Assembly (NCBI GenBank): GCA_027625915.1
Contig: JANTQA010000015.1
Location: 5,175,001 to 5,239,000, forward strand
DNA: 64,000 bases
Origin: Anaeramoeba flamelloides
Lineage: Eukaryota; Metamonada; Anaeramoebidae
Direction of reading: 5' to 3'
Shown here: positions 48,249 to 60,400 of the stretch, in pieces
Layout: each line of letters opens with the position of its first letter
Numbering within the stretch: the stretch's first letter is position 1
Notes under the pieces: model-generated
Seen by the model: only the letters and a program-made list of their open reading frames with translations
The model's database searches: none
What the model was told of the DNA's origin: nothing
Program-made: the position numbers and the translations under genes

Positions 48249-49458
48249 CTTTTTAAATATGTTAAATATTTAGGAAAATTAGTTAAGTTATATTTTTTGC
48301 TATTCAAATTTTAAAGTATCTAAGATGATATTGTGAAAAGTGTAAATGAAATAAATTTTCTAATATATTCTAGTAAGGTGTAAAAGTGTTTCTCTGATAT
48401 AATTTATAGATTTCGTTACTTCTAGTTATAGTATCTGTATTTTAAGCGCGGTATAAATAGTTATAATACTTACTTGTTAAAATTCTAAATTTTGAGATGA
48501 AATTTAGTAATCTGATAGTCGATTCAAAATGGATAAGAAAAGAAATCTTGTGATATTTAAAATAATATAATTTTTCCAAAGGAAAAAGATCCAAAATCCA
48601 ACAAAAAGGGTTTTGGAATTATTGTAATTGTATATAATCAATTTTTATGGCATCGTGAATTAATCATATATTTCTGAATTATAAAAATGTATTAAAGTAT
48701 CCATTATCAGGAGTGGAATGCCTAAATGTAGTTAGAGGGATATTTTTGTTCTCAAGTGCAAATTTTAAACAAAAACGATACATTTTTTCAAATCAAGGAA
48801 TCATTTAAAAATCGTTTTGAGATAAGATCAATAAATTTTGTAATTATTTTATGTAAAAATAATAAAAAAAAAAATTGAATTAATCATCAAAAATGTTTTC
48901 CAAAAAAGAAAGAATATTTTCTAAGATTCGCTGTATGCAAATTATAATAAAATTTGATAAATTTTATATCAAGGTTTGAATAAAATTCAAATTTTAAATA
49001 AAAGAATATTTATTTTTTCTCGAAGAAAAAATATGAAGATTACTTCTCTTCAATATGATAAAAATAAAATAATATTGTTTAAAGGATTAAAATCTAAATT
49101 GTCATTTAGATAATCCAATATCCATTTTTTAAAAGAATAAATCTATTTAAATCTTATATTATTGTTATTACTTATATTTCTTGAACAAAATCACAATGTT
49201 TAAAAATTGTTCTTTTAAAAAACTTATTAAAGAAAATATTAAAATCTAAATAAATAATATTGTTAGTTATTTATTTTTTTTTTTTTAATATTAAGAAATA
49301 AAACAAAATTAAAAAATCTCAAAATATTAATTAGTTTTTTATTATTAAATATACATTAAAAAAAGCATTATCAACAAAAAAAAAATAAATAAATAATTTT
49401 TTTTTTGTAAAAGAGATTCAATTAAAAAAAAAAAAAATAAATCAATAAATAAATTAAT

Positions 49459-51243
49459 TTAAAAAAGTGAATGGAATTGTTGCCGTTGTTGTTGTTCAAT
49501 CAAAGTGTTTTCTTTTTCAATTTCTTTTTCATAAACTAATGAATGGCAGATAAAAAAATTATCGATAATATCTGTTGATAGATGAGTGATCTTATTATTT
49601 TGATGGTGGGTAAGTGCCTCAATAATTTTAAGAGAATTAGTTTCGTCAAGGAAATCTAAGATTGGGAAAATTTCTGAAATCAAAAAATGATTAATTGTTT
49701 TTAAAGTGGGCTTAAGGATGGACAAGTCATGAATTTCCTTGAGAAGTTGTGAAATGATTTGAAATGCGCCTTGTTCGATGAGAGAAGAAAATTGGTTCTG
49801 GTCGCAATGTGAGGATAAACGGAAGAGCATCCAAGATAATTCGTGTTGCATATGTTTTATATTTGAAAGGGTTTTTGATTTGAATTTAAGATTTTGTTGT
49901 TGGATTGCTTCTTGCTGTTGTTGAAGTAATTGAAAGATTCTTGTTAAAATGCGCGATGACAAAATGTCTTGAATTATTTTGGAACCGCCTTGGGTCGCTC
50001 TTTTCAAAACAAGGATAATGTCGGGCACTATCAATGATGGGCGATTTGAGTTTTTGATTTGATCGCTTAAGGTTTGGATGATCTCATATTTCTCAAAGAC
50101 GTGGGTGATTGTGGAATTTTTGCTGCAATTTTTAATGAGTTGCGAGATTGTAAATAAGGTAATTTGTTTAGTTTTATAATCTTTGTTTGAAAGCTGGCCA
50201 TTGCTTTGTAACAAGTTTGCTAAATGTTCAAAGGTATTAGTTGTGCAAAAATAAGAAAATAATTCCTTGTGATCGCCCAAGCCTGCAAGGCCTGAGCATG
50301 CTATGCGAAGCAGGTGTCGATCCTTTTCTTTTAGCAATTGTGTAAAGGCCTCAATTAGAGTGGAATAGGTTTCCAATTTGTTACAAAGCGCACCTTGGCA
50401 CAGGGTAGTTAGAACCCATGTTATGTCTTGATAAATCTTTGCAGGGTAATCGATTGTATATAAATTCAAAAGAAAACCGAGTGACCCATTTGTTAAAAAT
50501 TCATTTTTGGAATCGTTACAATCTTGAAGCAGATTTCCTAATGCTAGCAGTGTAATTTCAATGATTTCATGATCGTTTTTATTACAACTTAAAAGGTTCA
50601 ATAGCGTCAGGATGATCCCTGTTTTGATCATCTCCTTTGTTATTAAAAGGCTCGCGCTGCAACTAAAATTAGCCACCATCCAGAGTGCATCGATTTTGAT
50701 TACTTGTGCAATTTCCTTGTTACCAAGTATTTCGTTTAATAATTCTGGAACGTGATGAAAGATAAGATCACTGAAGTAAGGATTGGGCCCATATGTAAAT
50801 TCCTTTAAGAGTCCAATTGCAAATTGTTGCTCGTTTTGGCAACCATCGATTATTTGCCGTACATAATTTTTAATTTCGTTTTTCTTGTTTGTTTAAAAAA
50901 ACAGATCGTTCGTTTGTTTATTGTTTTTGTTTTGGGTTTAAGATTTTGAAGAATTAAAAAAAAGATAAGAAAATTATTAAATTGAACCAACAAACAAAAA
51001 GAAAGAAGGAATGAATGAAAAAAAAAAAAAAAAAAAAAAAAAAAAGGTACTTACATTGCAAATAGTAGGTTCTTTACAAACGTTGTTGAAATTTAAATTT
51101 CTTTTACGTGACAAAATCTCGTCTCTTCGTGTTCTAGAAAAAGATTGGCTTTTATTTATTCTTCTATCTATAGCTTGTATTCGACTTGTTTTATTTTTGT
51201 ACCTTTGTTGTCTTCTTTTGAGTTTTCTTTGAAAATTGTTCAT
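49459..51243 (-). CDS. Importin subunit alpha (karyopherin alpha)
   Basis: Nuclear import adaptor that links NLS cargo to importin beta. Exon 1 (51243-51055, 63 codons) has a basic importin-beta-binding domain (RKLKRRQQRYKNKTSR, SRTRRDEILSRKRN). A 171-nt intron with GTAAGT donor and a T-rich tract of about 27 precedes exon 2 (50883-49459, phase 0). Total 537 residues, the usual family length. Armadillo repeats fill exon 2 (FAIGLLKEFTYGPNPYF, DALWMVANFSCSAS, LLALGNLLQDC, DITWVLTTLCQGA). Only the first repeat keeps the Trp-x3-Asn pair that grips NLS lysines; later ones have lost Trp or Asn, so it is a divergent family member. Head-to-head with the acyltransferase gene 3.2 kb away. Confidence 0.9.
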
Positions 51244-54200
51244 TGTTTGTCAATTGTTTATTTAGATAAAGAAAAGAAATCTAAGGAAAAAAGGGAAATT
51301 TTATTTTTTTGTTAATTAAAAACAAATGAATATTTTTGAAAATAAAAAACTTTTAAATGTTCTTTTATAAATTGAAACTCAGAATTGAATCGTTAATTGT
51401 GTTTTATTTCATGGGGTTTCAATAGTTTACTTAATTAAAGTTTTTTTTATTATTATTTTTTTTTTTTGAAATCGTAAAATTATTGGTTTATTTTTTTTTA
51501 TTTCTAGATTTTTTGGAAAATAAATAGAGTTTATCAATTGTTTATTATTTGGTGTTTAATTTAAATTGTTAATTCAAGTGTGTTGAGAAATTGGATTTTT
51601 TTTGGTGAACAGTGTTAAGAAGTAAGATAAAAAAAGAGATTTAATATTTCAACACAACAGAAGGAAAAATGAGAATTTTTTTTGTTTTCGAGTAGAAAAT
51701 GAAAAATGAGGAAAAAGAAAAACTCGAAAATTAAGAAAAGTCCACAAAAGAATAAAAATGATTTTGAATTTTAAGCGGAATTGTTTATTTAGAGGATCAA
51801 AAAGGGTTTAATTGGCTTAATTCAAATGATCCAAAAAATTTAATTCAAGTTTGTTGAAGCCGAAAGAAAATAAAAATCTATTCGTTAAAGAGAAGAAAAT
51901 AAAAAAGAAAAAAGATCGTACAAATTTTATCGACCTTAACTTACTACCACTTGTGTTTGTAGGTTAGGTTTTCAAGTAATTTAAAACTTTTAACAAAGAT
52001 ATTTCTAAAATTAATTGTATTCAATATTCAATAACAAGATTAAAAGTTTCTAATTTTACAAGTTCTTCATTTGACTGGTTGTTTCGTGATCTCAGTTGTG
52101 GTACTGTTGAAAAAAAAAAAAAAAACATTTCTTGTTTTTATTTCAAGTTTTGTGTCAAAAAAAAAAATGAAAATAAAAAAAGAGGTATTAAAAAAAAATG
52201 ATTTAATTTTTGGTTACAAAATCAAACACAGACGTTTTGGATTTAAAGTGTATTCGTTAAAAAGTAAACACTAATGAATTTTGAAATAACAAAAAAAAAA
52301 TATTGTTGTTTGAATTTTAAATTTGACAAAATTTACACTTCCTATTCTAAATTTTCCTTATATACAAATAAATTGGGTTCTCAAAGAAGTAGGTTGTTAT
52401 TTGGAACTCTATTTGAAAAAGGAAAATGAAAATGAAGTGATAATTTTTCCCATTCAGCATTCCAATACCAATATGTTTAAAAAATCTTTTGTAGAATTAG
52501 AGACAAATAATGAAAACTAAAGGGTAAACTATGTTAGTTGTGTTAACCAAAAATTGAGTCTATCATTTTTCCCATATGTTGTAACAAAAATAAGAAAATT
52601 TCCATCATTCATAAAAGGAACACTTTAAAAAGAGTAACACTTTAGAAGCAGTTTAATAGTCTTCTAGATCATGATAAAATTTATTAAGAAAAAGCTGAAT
52701 CTATATTATGTTCAATTTATTGGTTAATCATTAGGGAGTACCAACAGTCCCTTTGTATCAGAGTTCTTATAAAGTGTTTGGGGAAATATCAAGACACTTT
52801 GGTTTCTTCCAAAATAAAAAAATTCAAATTTTTTTTGGGTTCAAGATCCTCAAAAGTGAAACATAATCAATTCCTTCACAAACTTAAATTAAAATCATTT
52901 CCAACATTTTTTGAGAAAGAAACATCATAAGAAAACAAAATGAGTTTTCCTGGTATTCACGAGTATTTAAATTTTAAATGGGAAAAACTTTTCACTTTAT
53001 TTCCATCGATTTTCTTTTTCAAAAAGAGTTTTCGAGGTGTGTAGGTTGTAAATTAAAAATTTGATTTGAAATAGGAAATTGAAAATGAAGTGAAAATTTT
53101 TTCCCTTTATAATTCCAAAACCTGTAGTAATTCTATTTTCTTTTTTTGATGGTTTTTTAATACCAAACAAATATTTCCAACTGGTTCCATCTTTTAGACA
53201 TAAAATTGCTTCTGTATTAATTTGAAAAGCTACGAATTAATCAATTCACTAAAAAAGACATACTTTGGTGATTGAAAACTTTTCGCAAACTTAACACTGT
53301 CTTTGTTTGTCACACTGAATGATATCCTTTGAAACTGTGTGCTAATTCATTCCCTTATTTTCTTATTCATAAAAAACCCTGTTTATTCAAATCAAAGACC
53401 AACCCATTTGGAAGTAACTAAACATTCGTTGATTAAAATGGTGAAAAAATAATAAGAAATGGTTTGTCTTGTATTTTTCAAAGCAACAAAATGTAAAATT
53501 GTGATTTCGATAAAAAAAAATCGTTTTGTTATTGAATAATGGAAATAAAAGCAAACAAATGAGAAAAAAAAATGTTTTTGATTAATTTGTAACAATATTT
53601 GGGGATTTCTCTTAATAAAAAATGTCGAAATTGGGTTTGGTTCAACATTTAGAAATACTATAATAGTGATCATAATAATGTGTTAGAAACGACGTTAATC
53701 CTGTTTCAAAATAAAATCTGTACTTTTTTTCTTCTTGTTCCAATGTAATATCCAATTCACAGCATGTAGTTCACCGAGGTAAAATCAATTTTGAAGGCCA
53801 GTCCCTTCATCTTTTTAGTATGGTGAAAATTTAGAAAACAATTAGCTGAAAATTTTTAGTAATTTTCACAGTTTTTTTAGGAAATTTTTTGTTTTTTTTT
53901 GATAATTAAATTTTCTTAAAAATTTACTTAATTTTTTGCAAGATAAATTTACAAATTTGATTCTTTATTTTTAGAATTTCTTTTTAGATAATAGAACTTT
54001 AAGAAACCAACAAAAAATTTACTTATGGTTTATTATTAGTTTCTTTGATTCGGTTGATGTATAGGTCTTCTATAACAAAAAAACACCATTTTATTTTTTG
54101 AAACTTTGATTAAACTTTTGTTTATGCTTTATTTTCACAAGAGAAAATACGAAATAATTTGTATTTTTTCCACTTTTTGTCAAAAACCATTTGGATTGCA

Positions 54201-54423
54201 ATAGGGGATTGAAAGAAAAACCCTTTCAGTTTTATTCTTCAATTACGAAGAATTATTACAAAATTTTTATAAACCAAAACTGAACATCTCGATATTACCA
54301 ACTCAAGGAATTTCAAGTCAACAAAAAGGCCACTCTTACTAATAAATTGTGTATATTTAAAAAGAACTTATAAGAAAATCAAGAATCTCCGAATTATTTT
54401 TTTCACAAATTTTACTTTATAAA
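51244..54423. other. Divergent promoter spacer: importin alpha / acyltransferase
   Basis: About 3.2 kb between two divergent starts, so it should hold both promoters. It contains the F-type foldback at 52965-53115 and a related half copy near 52420-52470. Open frames at 52071, 52323 and 53392 are low-complexity and not believed. No other feature seen. Confidence 0.5.
52965..53115. repeat. F2: short foldback related to F1
   Basis: The arms AATGGGAAAAACTTTTCACT and the complement of the segment ending AAGTGAAAATTTTTTCCCTT face each other across a loop of about 60 nt. It shares CACTTCATTTT-type arms with F1. Confidence 0.5.
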
Positions 54424-57400
54424 ATGTCGGTAACAACAGAAAAAGAAAAAGAAAAAGAATATGATATAAATACAGTGACAGAAAAGGAATTGAACGAAAT
54501 TCCACGCTTTAAACCATGGGTTTTGTATAACTGTTCCTTTAAAGAAAAAGTTTTGGTAAACGATCTTTTTTTTTTTTATCTTTTGTTGAGATTCCCTAAA
54601 CTTTTTTTTTTTTTTTTTTCTCTTTTGGTATAGATGATCTGTTCGTTTATTTTTCTTTTTGGATGGTTAAGATTAATAATCCAAATTTTTTGGCACTTTT
54701 TTCTTGCTGAAACTCTCCGTTTACTAACAATTGGACAAGATCCCAACAAGCCATATTCGAAATTTCGAAAAACACTTGTTTCAAAATGGTCAAGCTTTTG
54801 GTCTCGCATAATGATGTTTACATTGGGGTACTGGTGGATCGAAGTTAAAGGAAAAGAAAACGTATTATTGCTTTTCGATTATTTCTTTGAATTCATTTTT
54901 CTGATTTGTGTTCTTTTTTTATTTTTTGAACTTTTTTTTTTCTTTTTTGCTCTTTTGTTCTTTTAGTTAAAAAAATTCAAAAAACAAACCAAAAATAGAA
55001 TTTTTATTTCAAATCACCAAACACTTGAAGACGTTCCTTTATTGAATTACTTGGTTGGGTGCTCTTTTCTCTCAAAGGTAACATTTATCTCATTTTGAAA
55101 AATTTTTGCAACTTTCCTCAAAAATCAACCTTTTTATGTTCAAATTCTGAAAATTTTTTGTTTTATCAAACACAACTTATTGAAAGAACAGAACTTAAAA
55201 ATTCAAAACAAACAGCAAACTTTTGCCAAATCTTTGATCAAATTAATTGAATTTATAAAACGAAATTATTTCTGTAAAGCAATAGCAAAGATATCGTAAG
55301 GTGCAGAAGGCAACTTCTCTTCAATAACATTTTATGTTAAATAATATATTTTCAAATTCATTAAACATTTTTTCCTTATTTAACGAGGACATTTGTAATT
55401 TAAAATTTAAGTAACTGTGTATTCTAAAGAGCGTTTCTAGGTTCGTAAATCTCACTAATATTTATTCAGTTAGATCTAAGAAGTAAAAAATATCAGAATT
55501 TTGTCATACTTGTATTAAAAAATGAAAAAGAAGGATGGGAAAAATCGACTTTTTGTGAAAAAATCTATTAAAGTGAATATGGAAAAAAATTTGACATTAT
55601 TGAGAATTATCTACGATTATTTTTTTATTTGTGAATTAAGTTTAAATGATTTTCCGTTTTCAGTTAAAAGGTCAAAATGGAGAAAATTGAAAATTTTTGA
55701 AGAATTGTTTTTTGCTTTTTTAAATCAAAGACACATTTGACAAAAGGCACGCAAGTGTGTTTGTTATTGTATCAAATTCACCAAAATCCTCAATTCCGAA
55801 AAAATTGAAAGATCATTTTTTCTCAATTGATACAATTATTTTTTTTTAAATAAAAAAAAACTTGACTCGTTTTTTCAAAATTTTTTTATATTAATAATGA
55901 ATTGAATGTAAATTTCCTCAAAACCTTTACCATAGCCACCACCAATCCAATTTGTATTGAAACTAAACAATTCAGTTTTTCAAGAGAAACAAAACAAACA
56001 AAAAAAAATGTATCTCAAAAAAAGCACTAAAAAACATAAAAATGAACAAAGTGTTTCGAGTATTCGGTAACGTAAGATTCTTTCAAAATATAAAATAGAG
56101 TAAACAATATCTCCAAGATCCTAATTGTAACCTCAATTCAAGAAAAAACAAAAAGAACCAAGACCAAAAAAACAAAGAGAAAATCACAATTCCTTTGTAG
56201 TAATTGTTCTCATTTGTGGTTACAATTGAAAATTCAAGCAACCCAATGATCAAAACTCATAGGCACACGACCTTCAAAAGTTAGAGTCGTTTATCAAGAA
56301 TGTTTGAAATGATCTTCATTTTCCAAGCTCAAAAATCGAGATTATTATTCTTTTTCATTTTTACATTTCTTAATAAAATTGTTCGTGTTTACATATCTAT
56401 TTTTTTTTTTTTGTTCATTTTCCATAAAAAAATAAACATTTGCAATTTTTGACTGTTTAATAACTTCACGTATAATAAAATATATTGATTAATAAGAGAT
56501 CTTGGATCAGCAATTATTTGTGAAAGATATATTTACAATTTAAGTAGGAAAATCCAATTTTCCAGGTTCTATTAATGATTTTTTTCAAATTTAATAGTAA
56601 AAAATTTGAAAAAATTTTTGCTTCTAGTTAAGAGTCATTTTATTATCTTTCAAAAGTATGTTAAGTCCATGGAATATTCTTCAAATATGGTATCAATTAT
56701 TGGGATTATTAAAGAATTATTTGTTATTTTAAATTGGAAAAAATATTTTTTTTTTGATTTTCCGTTAGGTTTTTTTTAGTTTTGGAATAAACTGAAAATT
56801 TATAAAAATTTTCGGTTTATTTCAAAAATTCAAAAAAACCGAAGTTAGCTTTTCTTGAGTTTTCTGTTGGTTTGGAAAATCGATAGATTTTACTAATAAA
56901 ACAAAAAACCCCAAGAAAAGCTAGGCACTTGATGGACACTTTCTTTAGGTTTTTTTTAATTTTTGAAATAAACTGAAAATTTTTATAAATTTTCAGTTTA
57001 TTCCAAAAAGTAAAAAAAACCGCCGTTATCTTTTTCAGAATTCAAACGAATAGAGTAAAATCTATATGATTTTACTCTATTCCTTTGAATCCCGGAAAAC
57101 CTAGGCACTCCACGGATACCTAAGGTAGGTTTTCTTGAGTTTTCTATTTATTTGGAAAATCAATAGATTTTCGTTAGGTTTTTTTGAGTTTTCTGTTAAT
57201 TTGGAAAATTAATAGGTAATCAATAATTTCGAAAACCTCAAGAAAACATAGGCACGTGATGGACACTTTTGTTAGTTTTTTTTTTAATTTAATAGAATCG
57301 AGTAAAATCTATTTGATTTTACTCTATTCTTTTGAATTCCGTAAAAACTAGGCACTCGACGACACTCTATGAAACTTGGTGTCACTTCCCGAAATCCTAA

Positions 57401-60400
57401 ATTTATTTAGAGTTTTTTTTATCCTAGCTATAATTTAGGCAAGTTTATTACTCAGAGAATACCTTTTCTTTAAAAAAAAAAAAAAAAAAAATTTATTTGT
57501 AAACAAAGACAAGAAAAAGAGAAAGAAAAACAAGAAATGAAAGAGAGTCTAGGATTTCTTGGCAAGGGTTAAGTGCTCAAGAGCTCTTAATCTGTTAAAG
57601 AAAGAGTTTTGAAGCGACTAAATTTGTGACTCCTAATTCAAAGAGCAGTCAAAAGAACCTTCTAATTACAGTCATTAGAAGTATTTTAAACCCAATTTAG
57701 TTTTCTGAAATAATTGAGATTAAAATAATAACAAAAAAAAGTTAAAACTTATTTTTTTGGAGAATTTTTTGTTTTGCACCACTGGGTGTTGAATGGGTTG
57801 TTGGTTATTTCCTTTTATGCTAATTATGTAAAAAATTTCTAAATAACCACAATTGTTTTCACCTGATTTGTTTACGTTCTTGGGATGTGTTTTATTTTTA
57901 TAAAGCTGAATGAAAATATTGATCTTTTTATTTTGCAATTAACAGTAGTCATTGAAAAAATTAAGACTGTAATTTTTTTTTTTTTTGAGATTTATTTTTC
58001 TATTTAATTGAGTTTTCTTTGAGGTTAATATATGAAAGAATAAAAGAGAGTCTAGTTGTTTATAACCAGAATTACAAACAGATTAGAAAAGTGATAAAGA
58101 TTCATGAATTATATTCTCTTTACAATTCTCAAAAAAATACTCCTATTTAAAAAGAGAGTTTATTTAATATTAATATATATATATATAAACTCAATTCCAA
58201 AAATTTTGACACAGTTTAAACAGTTGAAAGAATAAAAATACCACTATTTACATTCAATTTCGAAATAATTTTGATTTTTCAAACTAATTCATTTTTTGTC
58301 TTCATTGTTTTGTTTTCATTTCCTTTTTTCCAATTAAGTAATCTGTTTCTTTAGATCTTGAATTTTTTTTCGATGGTTGATCGAAGGTTAGTGTTGAGTT
58401 TGTTAAATTGAAAAACCACATACAATTGGTCAACGGTATCTTATCATTTGATCGATCCACAATTGTTGGTGAAATTTCAACAAATTTACCAATACAATTT
58501 TTTTGTTCTCGCTCATTTCATTATTTTTGGACACACCAATTTTTATTTTTTGGTTTTATATTTTTTTTATTTTTTTTAAAAATGATTACTTATAAAAACA
58601 TTAATACCGGGTAACTTAAATGTTTTTTTATATTAGGTTTGGAAAAATATAATAAATTGAGTTTTTTTTTTTTGCCTATTTTTGATTTTGTGTGTGCCCA
58701 AATTTTTGGAATGGGGCTTATATATAAACTATTTTTCATTAATACTGACTCACTTTAGATGATTATTAGAAGTCCTTTTGAATGTTTTATCCCTATTATA
58801 GCTCAAAAAATATTTCTCAATTTGAGATTAGTATCAATTTTTTCAAATTTCAACAAATTTTTGTTTTACTTTTTCAAATTTTTGTTTTTCTTTCTTTTTC
58901 TTTTTGATCTTTTTTTTGAACACTTTATTTTTTAAACAAACCAACGTTAAAAAATGATCTTTTAAAATACCAATGAACATTAAGAAATTTATGGCTCTTT
59001 AATTTCTTTTAAAATGAATTTAATTATTAGTTAAGAATCTACTTGTTAAACTTTTTTTCAGTAAAAGATACAGTAATAAAAAATCCGTAATGATTATTTC
59101 AAAAATTGTTTTTCACTTTTTTTTTTAGTTTTTGGCTGTTTATTTTTTATAATTTTTAAAATATCAGATTTTTATATGTTTAGACTGATTTAAAAGTGAA
59201 TTTGTAATAAAATTTAATAAGTAGTTGCTCTTGAAGACAAATTAATATACATATATTCAATTAATTATTTCAGGTTAGTCACAATTTTTGAAATCGAGTT
59301 TTTATATACATATACATATATATATATATATATATAAGGTATTTCCAAAAAAGTGGGGCATTTTTTTTTACATTCCATAAAAAATAATCTTTTTTAGTGA
59401 TGGTAATCATTAATTAACTATACAAAATTAAGTTTAATATTTATACCGATTGAACCAACCACTTATATATTTAATTCAAAACATGTTAGTTGAAATATTC
59501 CCAAAAAATGAAAAAAAAAAATAGCACTTTTTTTGGTTAAAGCAATGTACGACCATTTTCAATAAAAAACCGGAAATATGGAAAGGGAACAAATAATTTT
59601 TTAAACACTAAAACGTAGTTATATGTTTTTAATTATATTGTAAATTTTGTTGAGATTATACAAGTTATGAAAATATTTTTTTCGATCAAAAAGAAAATAA
59701 TAAACACCAATTTTCACCATAAAAAAATATCAGATAAAATCAAGATCAGAAATTTTAAAAGATTTTATTTATACAATACAATACTAAGAAACAAATTGAA
59801 TTATTATCAAGAATCTATAAATGATGGTTAATGATTTTATATATTTAAATCCTTTTTTGAAGATTGAGTTACATAAATATATTTGAAAATAAATTTGCCC
59901 CACTTTCTTGGAAATAGCTTATATATATCATTAAAATCATTAAAAGTAAACTATTTTCAAATAATTACAACTCATTGTAAAAAATAAAAATAGTAATATT
60001 TTTTTTTTAAACAATATTTCTGAAATCATATTTTTAAATTAAGAAAATAGTTTATCAGACTATATGAACTTCTTTTGATACTATAATAATTTAATTTTTA
60101 TTTGAAAAAAAAAAATAAAAGTAAAATTAAAAAAAAAAAGGGTTAAAAATGTCGGAATAAAATTTCTCAATTTATTACTGAGCTAAAATTATTGAAAAAT
60201 AGTATATTATCGTATTTACAACTTTAACAAAAATTATATATTTCTGTGATTCAAAGACTCACTTTTTTTTTATATTTAATATATATATATATATTATCTC
60301 ATTTATAATTACCCCCATCTAACCCCACATTAATAATTCTGTTCTATATTCCACCATTCTTATATATGCATGAAATAGGAAGCTCTTTCTAAAGTACCAT

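Larger units (their letters stand above)
43121..49458. other. Spacer upstream of the RING/TRAF gene
   Basis: About 6.3 kb between the 5' end of the RING/TRAF gene (-) and the 3' end of importin alpha (-). Contents: an open frame at 43957-44235 (listed), V2, W3, U3 and long A/T runs. No other gene was recognised. Confidence 0.55.
55078..60378 (+). other. Acyltransferase giant intron (5301 nt)
   Basis: The donor GTAACA follows LSK and the acceptor GAAATAG precedes EALSKV. It contains P-B, R2, the hairpin array, repeat E2, V3 and Z2. No gene was recognised inside. Confidence 0.85.

Noticed and set aside
56750-57380. CRISPR array
   Set aside because: Repeats are not uniform, spacing varies, the blocks are hairpins, and the locus is an intron of a eukaryotic gene.
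57540-57620. tRNA-like stretch around CAAGAGCTCTTAA
   Set aside because: No cloverleaf with a T-loop GTTCRA box could be drawn, and the segment recurs as part of repeat E.
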